NCBI GenBank assembly: GCA_012518765.1
Contig: JAAYRN010000165.1
Span: 1 to 14,907 of the forward strand
DNA length: 14,907 bases
Direction of reading: 5' to 3'
Source: Bacteroidales bacterium
GTDB lineage: Bacteria; Bacteroidota; Bacteroidia; Bacteroidales; WCHB1-69
The notes below the pieces were generated by a model. The model searched no databases and was not told the origin of the DNA. It saw only the letters and a program-made list of their open reading frames with translations. A program made the translations under genes and the position numbers. This document shows positions 6,212 to 14,152 of the stretch, one piece after another (position 1 is the first letter of the stretch; the number at the start of each line of letters is the position of its first letter).

Positions 6212-7558
6212 ATGAATATCCATTTTATTGCTATCGGAGGCAGTGCCATGCACAATTTGGCTATTTCGCTTCATGTAAAAGGTTATAATGTTTCGGGTTC
6301 GGATGATGAAATTTTTGACCCAGCGGCAGGAAGATTAAAAAAATACGGTATTTTTCCAGATTCAGTGGGTTGGGATAGTCGGCGTATAACAAGCGATATA
6401 GACGCAGTGATTTTAGGAATGCACGCACGCATGGACAATCCAGAACTATTGAAAGCTAAAGAATTAGGATTGAAAATTTATTCTTATCCTGAGTTTATAT
6501 ACGAACAATCGAAACATAAAAAACGAGTAGTCATAGGAGGTAGTCACGGAAAAACAAGCATTACTGCTATGATATTACATGTGTTGAATACCTACAATAT
6601 TGTTAGTGATTATATGGTAGGTGCTCAACTTGAAGGCTTTGAAGTGATGACCAAGTTGTCGGAAGAGGCTCCTCACATCATCATTGAGGGAGACGAATAC
6701 CTGACCTCGCCCTTGGATAGACGACCTAAATTTCATGTGTATATGCCTGATATAGCGGTCATAAGTGGTATAGCTTGGGATCATATCAATGTGTTTCCTA
6801 CTTTTGAAAACTATGTGGAACAATTTCAAATTTTTGCCGACTTGCTTCCCGAATCGGGAACCTTGATTTACTGTGAAGAAGATGAACATTGTGTGAAAAT
6901 AGCTGCAAAATCCAAGGTCAAAAATAAAATACCATACACTGTCCCAGACTATTACGTTTCAGCTAATCGTTATATACTTCGTAGCGAAAACAAGGAATAC
7001 CCCTTGGAGATTTTTGGTAGACATAATTTATTGAATTTGAATGCAGCACAAAATGTATGTGCTTGTTTAGGAGTGAGTAAAGATGATTTTTACACAGCCA
7101 TGCAATCGTTCACAGGTGCTTCCAAACGCTTAGAAAAAGTATACGAAGACGAGGAAAAGGTTCTTTATAAAGATTTTGCACATTCTCCTTCCAAGCTCAA
7201 GGCGACCATATTGGCTATGAAAGAAAAATATCCAAACAGAAATTTAGTGGCTTGTGTAGAGTTACATACTTTTAGTAGCCTGACAGCTGAATTTTTAAAA
7301 CAATACGCTCATACCATGGACGATGCCGACGAGGCTATGGTGTATTTTAATCCTCACGCCATTGCTTTGAAAAAACTGCCACCCATTACTAAAGAGATGA
7401 TTTTAAATGCGTTTGCAAACGACAAGCTAAAAGTATACAACGATTCATCGGAATTGAAGCAATATTTGACTTCGTTGTCGTGGAAAAACAAAAACTTACT
7501 CATGATGAGTTCCGGAAATTTTGATAACATGCAATTAGAGACCATATTCAAAAAGTAA
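6212..7558 (+). CDS. mpl: UDP-MurNAc : L-Ala-gamma-D-Glu-meso-Dap ligase (murein peptide ligase)
   Basis: This enzyme reattaches the tripeptide L-Ala-D-Glu-meso-Dap, recovered from old cell wall, to UDP-MurNAc at the cost of ATP, short-cutting peptidoglycan synthesis in the cytoplasm. The 448 residues have the three-domain Mur-ligase build: an N-terminal Rossmann domain with FIAIGGSAMHNLA (5-17), a central ATP domain with P-loop GGSHGKTS (109-116), EGDEY (159-163) and GIAWDHINVFPT (186-197), and a C-terminal domain with GRHNLLNLNAA (269-279), FTGASKRLE (300-308) and DFAHSP (321-326). GGSAMHNLA and the F-x-G-x-x-KRLE form separate Mpl from MurC. Length is normal (about 450). It is the first gene of an operon of four; the next start is 4 nt after its stop. 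MurC is the main alternative and is less likely. Confidence 0.92.
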   Translation: MNIHFIAIGGSAMHNLAISLHVKGYNVSGSDDEIFDPAAGRLKKYGIFPDSVGWDSRRITSDIDAVILGMHARMDNPELLKAKELGLKIYSYPEFIYEQSKHKKRVVIGGSHGKTSITAMILHVLNTYNIVSDYMVGAQLEGFEVMTKLSEEAPHIIIEGDEYLTSPLDRRPKFHVYMPDIAVISGIAWDHINVFPTFENYVEQFQIFADLLPESGTLIYCEEDEHCVKIAAKSKVKNKIPYTVPDYYVSANRYILRSENKEYPLEIFGRHNLLNLNAAQNVCACLGVSKDDFYTAMQSFTGASKRLEKVYEDEEKVLYKDFAHSPSKLKATILAMKEKYPNRNLVACVELHTFSSLTAEFLKQYAHTMDDADEAMVYFNPHAIALKKLPPITKEMILNAFANDKLKVYNDSSELKQYLTSLSWKNKNLLMMSSGNFDNMQLETIFKK

Positions 7559-7562
7559 GACT

Positions 7563-10148
7563 ATGGAAAGCAATGCTTTAAATATTGAACAACAGCCTAA
7601 AAAGAAAAGAAAAATCAAAAAGATACTTCTTATTATTGCTTCTATATTTTTAGCTCTTTTGCTCTCAGCTTTTGCCTTGGCTTATGTTTTTGAAGACAAA
7701 ATAGCCGATTTTGTATTGAAGGAATTGTATAAATCCATTCGTACAGAAGTAAAACATAAGGATGTGTCGTTTAGTTTGATACGTAAATTTCCTATGACTT
7801 CGCTAAAAATAGAAGACCTACACGTACAGGGATTTAGCGAACAGCAAGATGTATTGTCAGCATCTTATGTGTATTTGCAATTTAATTTTTTAGATGTGTT
7901 GACATCCAATTATAAACTCAAGCGTATTGAAATAAATAATGCTACTTTGCGGCTCAAGGAATTTCAAAACGAAGAAGCCAATTGGATGGTTTTTGTTTCC
8001 AAAGATAGCACTTCCAAGAATTGGGCGGTGAACTTAGATGCTGTGATACTTAAAAAACTGAATGTCAACTATGAAAGTTTGAGCAATCAAGTTTGTTTTA
8101 GTAGCAACATACAAACACTAACCGCTCGTGGTGATTTCGAAAAAGAAACATTAGACCTTCGTTTATCCTCAAATTTACGCATGGATTCATTGAAAGTAGA
8201 TACTTCTTTTTCTTTGTATAACAAAGAGTTTACGCTTTCGACTCGTGCAAATATGGATATTGAAAACGATGTGTATACTTTTCATAAAACAGATATGCAG
8301 TTGGGAAGATTGAGGGTAAAACTTGATTTCGACTTGCATAAAAAAAATATGTTTTGGGTATACGAAATAAAGGCTCAAGGAAACGATTTGGCTTTGAAAG
8401 ATATTTTATATCATATACCAACTACAGTCAAACAAAACCTAAAAGGCTATGAATTAAGTGGTTTGTTAAACGCAAAGTTGAATATAAAAGGCAGTACGGA
8501 GAAAAATAAAAAATTAGACATCAACTCTAAGTTTAGTTTTAAAAAAGGAAGTATTTACAATGTTCAAAACGATATAGGGGTTATTAATCTGCGTTTAGCA
8601 GGGACGTTTTACAGCAACGGCATAAATATTTCACAATCTTCCTGTTTGAATATAACGAGTTTACATGCCTTGTTGAACAAGAAAAATATATCGGGAAATA
8701 TTTCCATAAAAAACTTTGTAAATCCGTATATAAAATTACATTTAGAATCCGATGTACATCTTGAAGACTGGCATCGCTTTATACCTGAAAATTACGTGTA
8801 TTGTGCCAAAGGGAAGGCGTTGATTAATGTTGATTTTGAAAATCAGTTTAAAAATACATCTTCGATTACCATACAAGATTTTAGAAATGCAAGCATACAT
8901 GGAAAAATAGAATTTAGCAATGTAGATTTGCAGTTAACACAAGGCGAGGCTATCATAGAATCACTTAGTGGTCAGATGGATATAAACGATCAAGTTTTGT
9001 TGTTACACGATTTAAACGGTTCTATAAATCGAAATACATTTGTGTTGAATGGTGAAATTCTTCAATTTTTCGATTATTTATTTACAGACGATACTCCCAT
9101 GCTGATTGTGGCTGATTTGTCGTCTCCTTCCTTCAATTTGAGTGAATTTTTATCCAAAAAAGATAGCTCTGCTTCGGATTTAAAAACAGAAGATAAATTT
9201 GAATTGGATTTTCCTCCTACTATTAATTTTGATTTAAAACTTGTCATAAATAATTTTGTTTTCGACAGATTTAAAGCTAAAAATGTATACGGAGATGTGA
9301 GTTTGAAAAACAATGAATTTAAAGTAAACAGTCTGAAATTAAATTCTTTAAATGGTGATATAGCATTAAGTGGCTATGCTCAAAAACAAAAAAACAACAC
9401 ATTTGTTTTGTATTGCAGTGCCAAACTCAATCACACCGATGTACAGCAAATGTTTTATACGTTTCATAATTTCGGACAGTCGAATAATGGTTTGACTGAT
9501 AGAAATATACGAGGTGTTGCCACGTCTACCATTTTGTTTAAAGCTACGGCAAGCAACACCTTGAGCATATTGCCCGAAAGTGTCAATACCATTGCCAATA
9601 TTACCATTACGGATGGAGAATTGAAAAACTTTAAACCCTTGGAATCCTTGTCTAAATTTGTAGAATTAGAAGATTTGCGTAACATACGTTTTGCTACTTT
9701 GTCAAATTGCATTAAGATTGAAAACAAGGAGATTCATATTCCTGAAATGAGTGTTAAAAACAATGCTTTAGATTTGATTTTATCAGGGAATCAGGGATTT
9801 AATGGAGATATTGATTATACCGTTAGGGTAAATATGAGCGAACTTTTATCGAAGAAATTTCAAAGTAAAAAGAGAAACAGGGAGGATTTTGGTGAAGTGG
9901 TAGACGATGGTACGGGCAATGTAAATATATTTATCACAGCCACAGGTAATTTGGACAATCCTTGTTTTAAGTGGTCGGGTCGTAAACAAAAAAGTGATAT
10001 AAAGGAGAAAATAAGCACTCAAAAAGAGGAAATTAATGTGATTTTCAAAGAGGAAAAAGAAAAGAAAAGTCAAGCAAAGAAGAAAGAAGAAGAATTAAAC
10101 GATTATAAAAAGAAATCAACTGAAATAGAAATAGATGACGATTGGTAA
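7563..10148 (+). CDS. AsmA-family envelope protein
   Basis: An 861-residue protein with a short basic cytoplasmic tail (KKKRKIKK, 13-20), one membrane helix (about 21-43), and a very long periplasmic region rich in beta strands. This is the layout of the AsmA/YhdP/TamB-like family, whose members form elongated beta-groove structures thought to carry or control phospholipids between inner and outer membrane. The early block with FPMTSLKIEDLHVQGF (76-91) and the late one with ITITDGELKNFKPLESLSKF (about 681-700) are typical of Bacteroidota AsmA proteins. The last 50 or so residues are unusual: a highly charged Lys/Glu coiled-coil-like tail ending in acidic DDDW. The gene starts 4 nt after mpl and is followed 12 nt later by the acetyltransferase, so it is clearly an operon member. 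The family call is firm; the exact substrate is unknown. Confidence 0.87.
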   Translation: MESNALNIEQQPKKKRKIKKILLIIASIFLALLLSAFALAYVFEDKIADFVLKELYKSIRTEVKHKDVSFSLIRKFPMTSLKIEDLHVQGFSEQQDVLSASYVYLQFNFLDVLTSNYKLKRIEINNATLRLKEFQNEEANWMVFVSKDSTSKNWAVNLDAVILKKLNVNYESLSNQVCFSSNIQTLTARGDFEKETLDLRLSSNLRMDSLKVDTSFSLYNKEFTLSTRANMDIENDVYTFHKTDMQLGRLRVKLDFDLHKKNMFWVYEIKAQGNDLALKDILYHIPTTVKQNLKGYELSGLLNAKLNIKGSTEKNKKLDINSKFSFKKGSIYNVQNDIGVINLRLAGTFYSNGINISQSSCLNITSLHALLNKKNISGNISIKNFVNPYIKLHLESDVHLEDWHRFIPENYVYCAKGKALINVDFENQFKNTSSITIQDFRNASIHGKIEFSNVDLQLTQGEAIIESLSGQMDINDQVLLLHDLNGSINRNTFVLNGEILQFFDYLFTDDTPMLIVADLSSPSFNLSEFLSKKDSSASDLKTEDKFELDFPPTINFDLKLVINNFVFDRFKAKNVYGDVSLKNNEFKVNSLKLNSLNGDIALSGYAQKQKNNTFVLYCSAKLNHTDVQQMFYTFHNFGQSNNGLTDRNIRGVATSTILFKATASNTLSILPESVNTIANITITDGELKNFKPLESLSKFVELEDLRNIRFATLSNCIKIENKEIHIPEMSVKNNALDLILSGNQGFNGDIDYTVRVNMSELLSKKFQSKKRNREDFGEVVDDGTGNVNIFITATGNLDNPCFKWSGRKQKSDIKEKISTQKEEINVIFKEEKEKKSQAKKKEEELNDYKKKSTEIEIDDDW

Positions 10149-10160
10149 AATAATTTTAAT

Positions 10161-10682
10161 ATGATAGGTAAACATGTTTTTTTAAGAGCGGTAGAGTTGA
10201 GCGATGTAGATGTTTTGTTTCAACTTGAAAATGATCCAAGTATTTGGTCTTTAAGTGAAACCATTATGCCATTTTCGCGTTTTGCTATTGAGCAATACGT
10301 GATGAATTCCTCAACACAAGATGTATTTACAGCCAAACAACTGCGTTTGATTGTATGCGAAAATACAGATAAAAATATAGTAGGAACAGTTGATATATAT
10401 GACTTTAATCCCATGCACCAACGAGCGGGAGTGGGGATTTTAATCCTTGAACCCTATAGGCGTAAAGGTTATGCAAGTGAGGCATTGCAATTGTTGATGC
10501 ACTATGCTTTTTCGGTTTTACAATTACATCAATTATATGCTAATATTTCAGCTGATAATGTAGCCAGCATAGCCCTGTTTACGCAAATAGGTTTTGAACA
10601 AACGGGTAGGCGTAAGGCTTGGCATAAAAAAAACATGAATAGAATAGACGAATTATTTTTCCAATATATTAGAAAAGAATAG
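10161..10682 (+). CDS. GNAT-family N-acetyltransferase (RimJ/RimL/SpeG-like)
   Basis: This 173-residue protein fits a single GNAT domain of the Acetyltransf_3 type, which moves an acetyl group from acetyl-CoA to an amine. The N-terminal LRAVELSDVDVLFQLENDP (8-26) is the usual opening of this subfamily. Motif A includes GVGILILEPYRRKGYASEAL (90-109), where RRKGYA is the acetyl-CoA pyrophosphate loop. ISADNVASIALFTQIGFE (129-146) is the standard Asn...Ser...Phe ending of motif B. The substrate cannot be predicted; protein N-termini, polyamines and small amines are all acetylated by relatives. It lies between the AsmA gene (12 nt gap) and mltG (3 nt gap), so it is co-transcribed with cell-envelope genes, but no functional link is proven by that. 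Confidence 0.88.
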   Translation: MIGKHVFLRAVELSDVDVLFQLENDPSIWSLSETIMPFSRFAIEQYVMNSSTQDVFTAKQLRLIVCENTDKNIVGTVDIYDFNPMHQRAGVGILILEPYRRKGYASEALQLLMHYAFSVLQLHQLYANISADNVASIALFTQIGFEQTGRRKAWHKKNMNRIDELFFQYIRKE

Positions 10683-10685
10683 TTT

Positions 10686-11723
10686 ATGAGAAAAAAAATA
10701 ATACTTCTTGCTGTTACGGTTGTTGTTGTGTTTATGCTGATAGCTTCCGTTTTTGTTTATATTTCTTATCAAGCATATTTTAAACCTGCTATCTCCGATA
10801 AAGCTCCTGAATATCTATATGTTTACACAGGAACGTCTTACGATGATTTGTTGTTACAGATTGAAAATCAACAGTTATTAAGAGAACCAAAAGACTTTGA
10901 ACGTTTGGCTAAGTATAAGAAACTTTCTCGAAAATTTTACCCCGGTAAATATAAAATAGAGAAAGAAATGAGTGTCAATGATTTGATTAATAAATTGCGT
11001 TCCAACAATCAGGAGGAGGTTTCGTTGATATTTAATAACATACGAAGCAAAGAGCAGTTGGCAGAGCGAATTTCTATGCAATTAGAAATGCCATCGCAAG
11101 ACTTATTGGATTTATTGAACGACAATACTTTTTTAAAGTCTTACGGATTTGATTCTGTGAATGTGTTGTCTATGTTTTTGCCCAATACCTATGGTTTTTG
11201 GTGGAATACATCGGCTAAAGGATTTATGGAACGAATGTATAAAGAATATACAAAATATTGGACACAAGTTCGTCTTTCTCAAGCTGAAAAGATAGGACTA
11301 ACTCCCATAGAGGTGTCCATATTAGCGTCTATTGTGGAGGAAGAAAACCACAGAAAAGACGAACAAGCTAAAATAGCCGGTTTATACATGAATCGTTTGC
11401 ACAAGGGTATGTTGCTACAAGCCGACCCAACGGTGCGTTATGCTTTGGGCGATATGGCTATAAAACGTCTGTTATATAAAGATTTAGAGGTTGATTCTCC
11501 TTACAATACCTATAAGCATGTAGGTTTGCCCCCCGGTCCCATTCGCATGCCTGCCATACATGCCTTAGAGGCTGTTTTGTATTACGAAAAGCACGCTTAC
11601 TTGTATATGTGTGCTAAGGAAGATTTTTCGGGTTATCATCATTTTGCCGTATCGGCGAGCCAGCACGCAGTAAATGCTGCAAAATATCACAGGGCTTTGA
11701 ATAGAAAAAAGCTATATCGTTAG
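10686..11723 (+). CDS. mltG: Endolytic peptidoglycan transglycosylase MltG
   Basis: MltG is an inner-membrane lytic transglycosylase that cuts nascent glycan strands, ending their growth. The 345 residues start with a membrane helix (about 5-27), then a LysM-like/YceG N-terminal part (about 40-105), then the YceG catalytic domain. The core is very well conserved: EVSILASIVEEENHRKDE (209-226) contains the catalytic glutamate (218 by alignment to the E. coli motif ASIVEKE), followed by AGLYMNRLHKGMLLQADPTV (231-250), SPYNTYKHVGLPPGPI (271-286) and FSGYHHFAVSASQH (314-327). Length matches the family. It is the last gene of the mpl operon, 3 nt after the acetyltransferase. Its TAG stop overlaps the stop of the convergent gene on the other strand, so no separate terminator fits between them. 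Confidence 0.96.
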   Translation: MRKKIILLAVTVVVVFMLIASVFVYISYQAYFKPAISDKAPEYLYVYTGTSYDDLLLQIENQQLLREPKDFERLAKYKKLSRKFYPGKYKIEKEMSVNDLINKLRSNNQEEVSLIFNNIRSKEQLAERISMQLEMPSQDLLDLLNDNTFLKSYGFDSVNVLSMFLPNTYGFWWNTSAKGFMERMYKEYTKYWTQVRLSQAEKIGLTPIEVSILASIVEEENHRKDEQAKIAGLYMNRLHKGMLLQADPTVRYALGDMAIKRLLYKDLEVDSPYNTYKHVGLPPGPIRMPAIHALEAVLYYEKHAYLYMCAKEDFSGYHHFAVSASQHAVNAAKYHRALNRKKLYR

Positions 11724-13750
11724 TGTAGTAAAATGACAGATCCCCTGCGGTTACGAAAGTAATTTTCGCCTACGCTATAACGAATGTGATACGCATAAAC
11801 TCCTAAGGGGACTTTTTTCCCATTGAAAGTTCCATCCCAGCCTTCGTCTATGTGAGTCGTACTAAAAACTTCGTCTCCCCAACGGTTGTAAATTTTAAAT
11901 TCATAATTATCGGCATCTACAAATACACAAACGGGTTTAAATGTTTTATTTGCACTGTATACGCTATTGGGATAAAAAGCTGTAGGTATGTAGAGTGTGT
12001 CTTTTTTTCTGATTTCTAAGGTGTTGGAAACGCTTTCGTCTCTAAAAGATAGCCATTTACAAGCTACTGCCGCCACTTTGTATGAAAATACACCTCCTTC
12101 GGCAGCCATTCCAAATACATTGTCTTCTATTTGATTTACAGCAGGAGACTCGGAACTTAACAAAGAAAACTCCCTTTGTATTTGAGTTTTTCTGTATACA
12201 TCGTAACCGTCTACGCAGGAAGGGAATTTTTCATAAGCGTTCCATATCAGAGAGTTGGATTGAAATTCGCTTTCACCCTCCATCAATACAATGTTGTGGG
12301 CAGTATCGGAGTCGGCAAATCCAATATCACATTCATCGCTTAGGGTGAAATAATAATGATACATTTGATTGTGTACACTCACTTCGGTATCTATAAAAAT
12401 ATAAGATTCAACCGTTGATTTTTTACTTTGTTGGTCGTGATGTATAAATGTTTTTCCACTGTCGATACTTTTGTAAAGATGTAGGTATTTGAAATCTATA
12501 GTGTCGTTTACATAAGCAGCTAATTCAATGTCTTTGTTGTCTTTAACGCTTACATAACGCATCCATACATTTCCGCTACCCATTACACGATTGAAAACTA
12601 CTGATACTACATTTGAGGTAGAAGTGAATTTTTGTTTTTCACTATATGCTTGTATATAAAAACGAAAATCATGCAAGGTGTTTAGGTGTTTGCAGTCATA
12701 TTGCAAGGTGTTTTTATCTACAGTGGCTACTATTTTAAAATCATCGTTATCTTCCGACATATATACACGAAAAGAATCTACGCCGTCTGGCATGTTTATG
12801 TAATTGTTCCATTTCAGAAATACAATACTATCGCATTTGGCTATACTTGCCGATAAAAGTAAAGTTTGATGTTCGTCTCCCATTGGGCTGGCATTGAGAC
12901 AAGTATCTAAGGTTGCAATGCGGTATTGCTGCGATTTATTTTGGGCTGAATATACGGAGTCTACATAGAAAGTATTTTCTGCACCAATCAGTGTATCTAA
13001 GGTTATCCAAATGTTCTGCAAAAAATAAACAATGTAACCATAGGTATCTTTTGATTTACCTTTTTCCCATCCTATTTCGGTGTATCCTGTTGTAGGATTG
13101 ATACTTACCGTATCTAATATGGCTGTTTGAGGTGCTATAAAATCGGAGAAAAAATCGGAAACTTTGGCTGATAAGTTTTTACAGCCTTTTCCTTGGTCGT
13201 AGCTTATGCGGTAGTAGGTGTTTTTGCCACAAAAAGTAATGGTATCGTTGTGATTTTTTTGTTGAGTGCGATGTATGTTTGCCCAAATACTATCGAAGGA
13301 ACGATTTACTTCAAAGCTGTCGGTTGATTGAAAGTTATTTGTGTATTGCCACGATAACAAAGCTACACCTGTTTTCTGATTGTCAAGTTTTAAGAGAATA
13401 TTTCCCAAAGTGTCAGAGTTGTATATAGGGAGGCTGATGTTTCCGTCTGATGGGCAGGCTTGTATATAATAAAAGTTTTGTTGCTGGTCGCCATGTGCAT
13501 TTTTATGTATATAATGGTCTGTAAGCAAGTCGCTAATACTATCTAAGAGCAAATAAGAACTTGATAGTGAGGTGGAAGTGTATATTTTATATTGGTAAGT
13601 AGGAGGTAAGTTGGTCGATTTCCAATACAATACCACATCGGCAGAATCATTTACCTGAATACAGCGAAATCCAATGCTTTGCGAATAAGCAGTTTGAACA
13701 TAAAAAAAATTTATAAAGCAAATAATGACAGCAATATATTTCATTATCAT
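11720..13750 (-). CDS. Secreted protein with T9SS gliding-motility C-terminal domain
   Basis: A 676-residue exported protein. Residues 1-24 form a signal peptide (hydrophobic core, then TAYS before the cut). The middle (about 25-580) is a run of roughly 90-120-residue beta-rich units of fibronectin type III flavour, with recurring W-x-strand and YKIY / FEVNR / FRVYMS / YDVYRK strands. The end (about 582-676) is the gliding-motility-associated C-terminal domain (TIGR04131/CHU_C type): DTLYIPTAFYPNSV, FKIYNRWGDEVFST, GWDGTFNGKKVPLGVYAYHI. In Bacteroidota this domain directs proteins through the type IX secretion system to the outside or surface. I infer a surface or extracellular adhesin-like protein; no enzyme motif is visible. 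An ATG two codons later (13744) is an equally good start. It is a single gene converging on mltG with a 4-nt overlap. Confidence 0.88.
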   Translation of the reverse strand: MIMKYIAVIICFINFFYVQTAYSQSIGFRCIQVNDSADVVLYWKSTNLPPTYQYKIYTSTSLSSSYLLLDSISDLLTDHYIHKNAHGDQQQNFYYIQACPSDGNISLPIYNSDTLGNILLKLDNQKTGVALLSWQYTNNFQSTDSFEVNRSFDSIWANIHRTQQKNHNDTITFCGKNTYYRISYDQGKGCKNLSAKVSDFFSDFIAPQTAILDTVSINPTTGYTEIGWEKGKSKDTYGYIVYFLQNIWITLDTLIGAENTFYVDSVYSAQNKSQQYRIATLDTCLNASPMGDEHQTLLLSASIAKCDSIVFLKWNNYINMPDGVDSFRVYMSEDNDDFKIVATVDKNTLQYDCKHLNTLHDFRFYIQAYSEKQKFTSTSNVVSVVFNRVMGSGNVWMRYVSVKDNKDIELAAYVNDTIDFKYLHLYKSIDSGKTFIHHDQQSKKSTVESYIFIDTEVSVHNQMYHYYFTLSDECDIGFADSDTAHNIVLMEGESEFQSNSLIWNAYEKFPSCVDGYDVYRKTQIQREFSLLSSESPAVNQIEDNVFGMAAEGGVFSYKVAAVACKWLSFRDESVSNTLEIRKKDTLYIPTAFYPNSVYSANKTFKPVCVFVDADNYEFKIYNRWGDEVFSTTHIDEGWDGTFNGKKVPLGVYAYHIRYSVGENYFRNRRGSVILLH

Positions 13751-13860
13751 GGTAAATATCTTGTCTTTTTAACGAAAAAATAAGATTAATATTATAGAAA
13801 CATACGAAGGATTAAAGGTGGAAAGTAGTAAAAAAAAGTTTTTTTATAATGTTTTTTTTC

Positions 13861-13868
13861 TACTTTTG
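13861..13868 (+). promoter_or_regulatory. Bacteroidetes-type -7 element for tRNA-Ser
   Basis: TACTTTTG matches TAnnTTTG exactly and ends 11 nt before the mature tRNA 5' end. The octamer is the same as those at tRNA-Thr and recQ. The -33 area is a T-rich tract (around 13839-13846) without an exact TTTG. Confidence 0.6.
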
Positions 13869-13879
13869 CACAAATTTTT

Positions 13880-13969
13880 GGAGAGATGCCGGAGTGGTTG
13901 AACGGGGCGGTCTCGAAAACCGTTGTATCCGTAAGGGTACCCAGGGTTCGAATCCCTGTCTCTCCGCCA
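13880..13969 (+). tRNA. tRNA-Ser, anticodon CGA, with encoded CCA
   Basis: A class II tRNA of 87 nt plus an encoded CCA. The acceptor stem is GGAGAGA paired with TCTCTCC, the discriminator is G (13966), and CCA is at 13967-13969. The anticodon stem GCGGT/ACCGT surrounds the loop CTCGAAA with anticodon CGA (13914-13916), reading the serine codon UCG. The long variable arm TATCCGTAAGGGTA and the T arm CAGGG-TTCGAAT-CCCTG are typical of tRNA-Ser. Unlike tRNA-Thr in this window, its CCA end is present in the DNA. Confidence 0.96.
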
Positions 13970-14092
13970 CATAGCATAAAAAAATGGAAAAATAATTGCT
14001 GCTTTTTTATTAGTAACATGTTAAGTCTTTCATAAAAAAAACAAAAATAAAATATCTAAACATCTTTGTTTTAATTGCACGCAAAAAAAGAC

Positions 14093-14100
14093 TATCTTTG
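14093..14100 (+). promoter_or_regulatory. Bacteroidetes-type -7 element for secA
   Basis: TATCTTTG matches TAnnTTTG and ends 52 nt before the secA ATG. A TTTG (14065-14068) stands 24 bp upstream, slightly farther than the usual -33 distance. The leader would be about 45 nt, A-rich and without a Shine-Dalgarno. Confidence 0.5.
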
Positions 14101-14152
14101 TTAGTTTAAAAAAAAGATTAAAAGTAATTTTAAATAGCTGAATTATAGTAGT

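Noticed and set aside
13792..14019. Minus-strand open frame containing GGETGIRTLGTLTDTTVFET
   Set aside because: It is the antisense reading of tRNA-Ser, another common false annotation.
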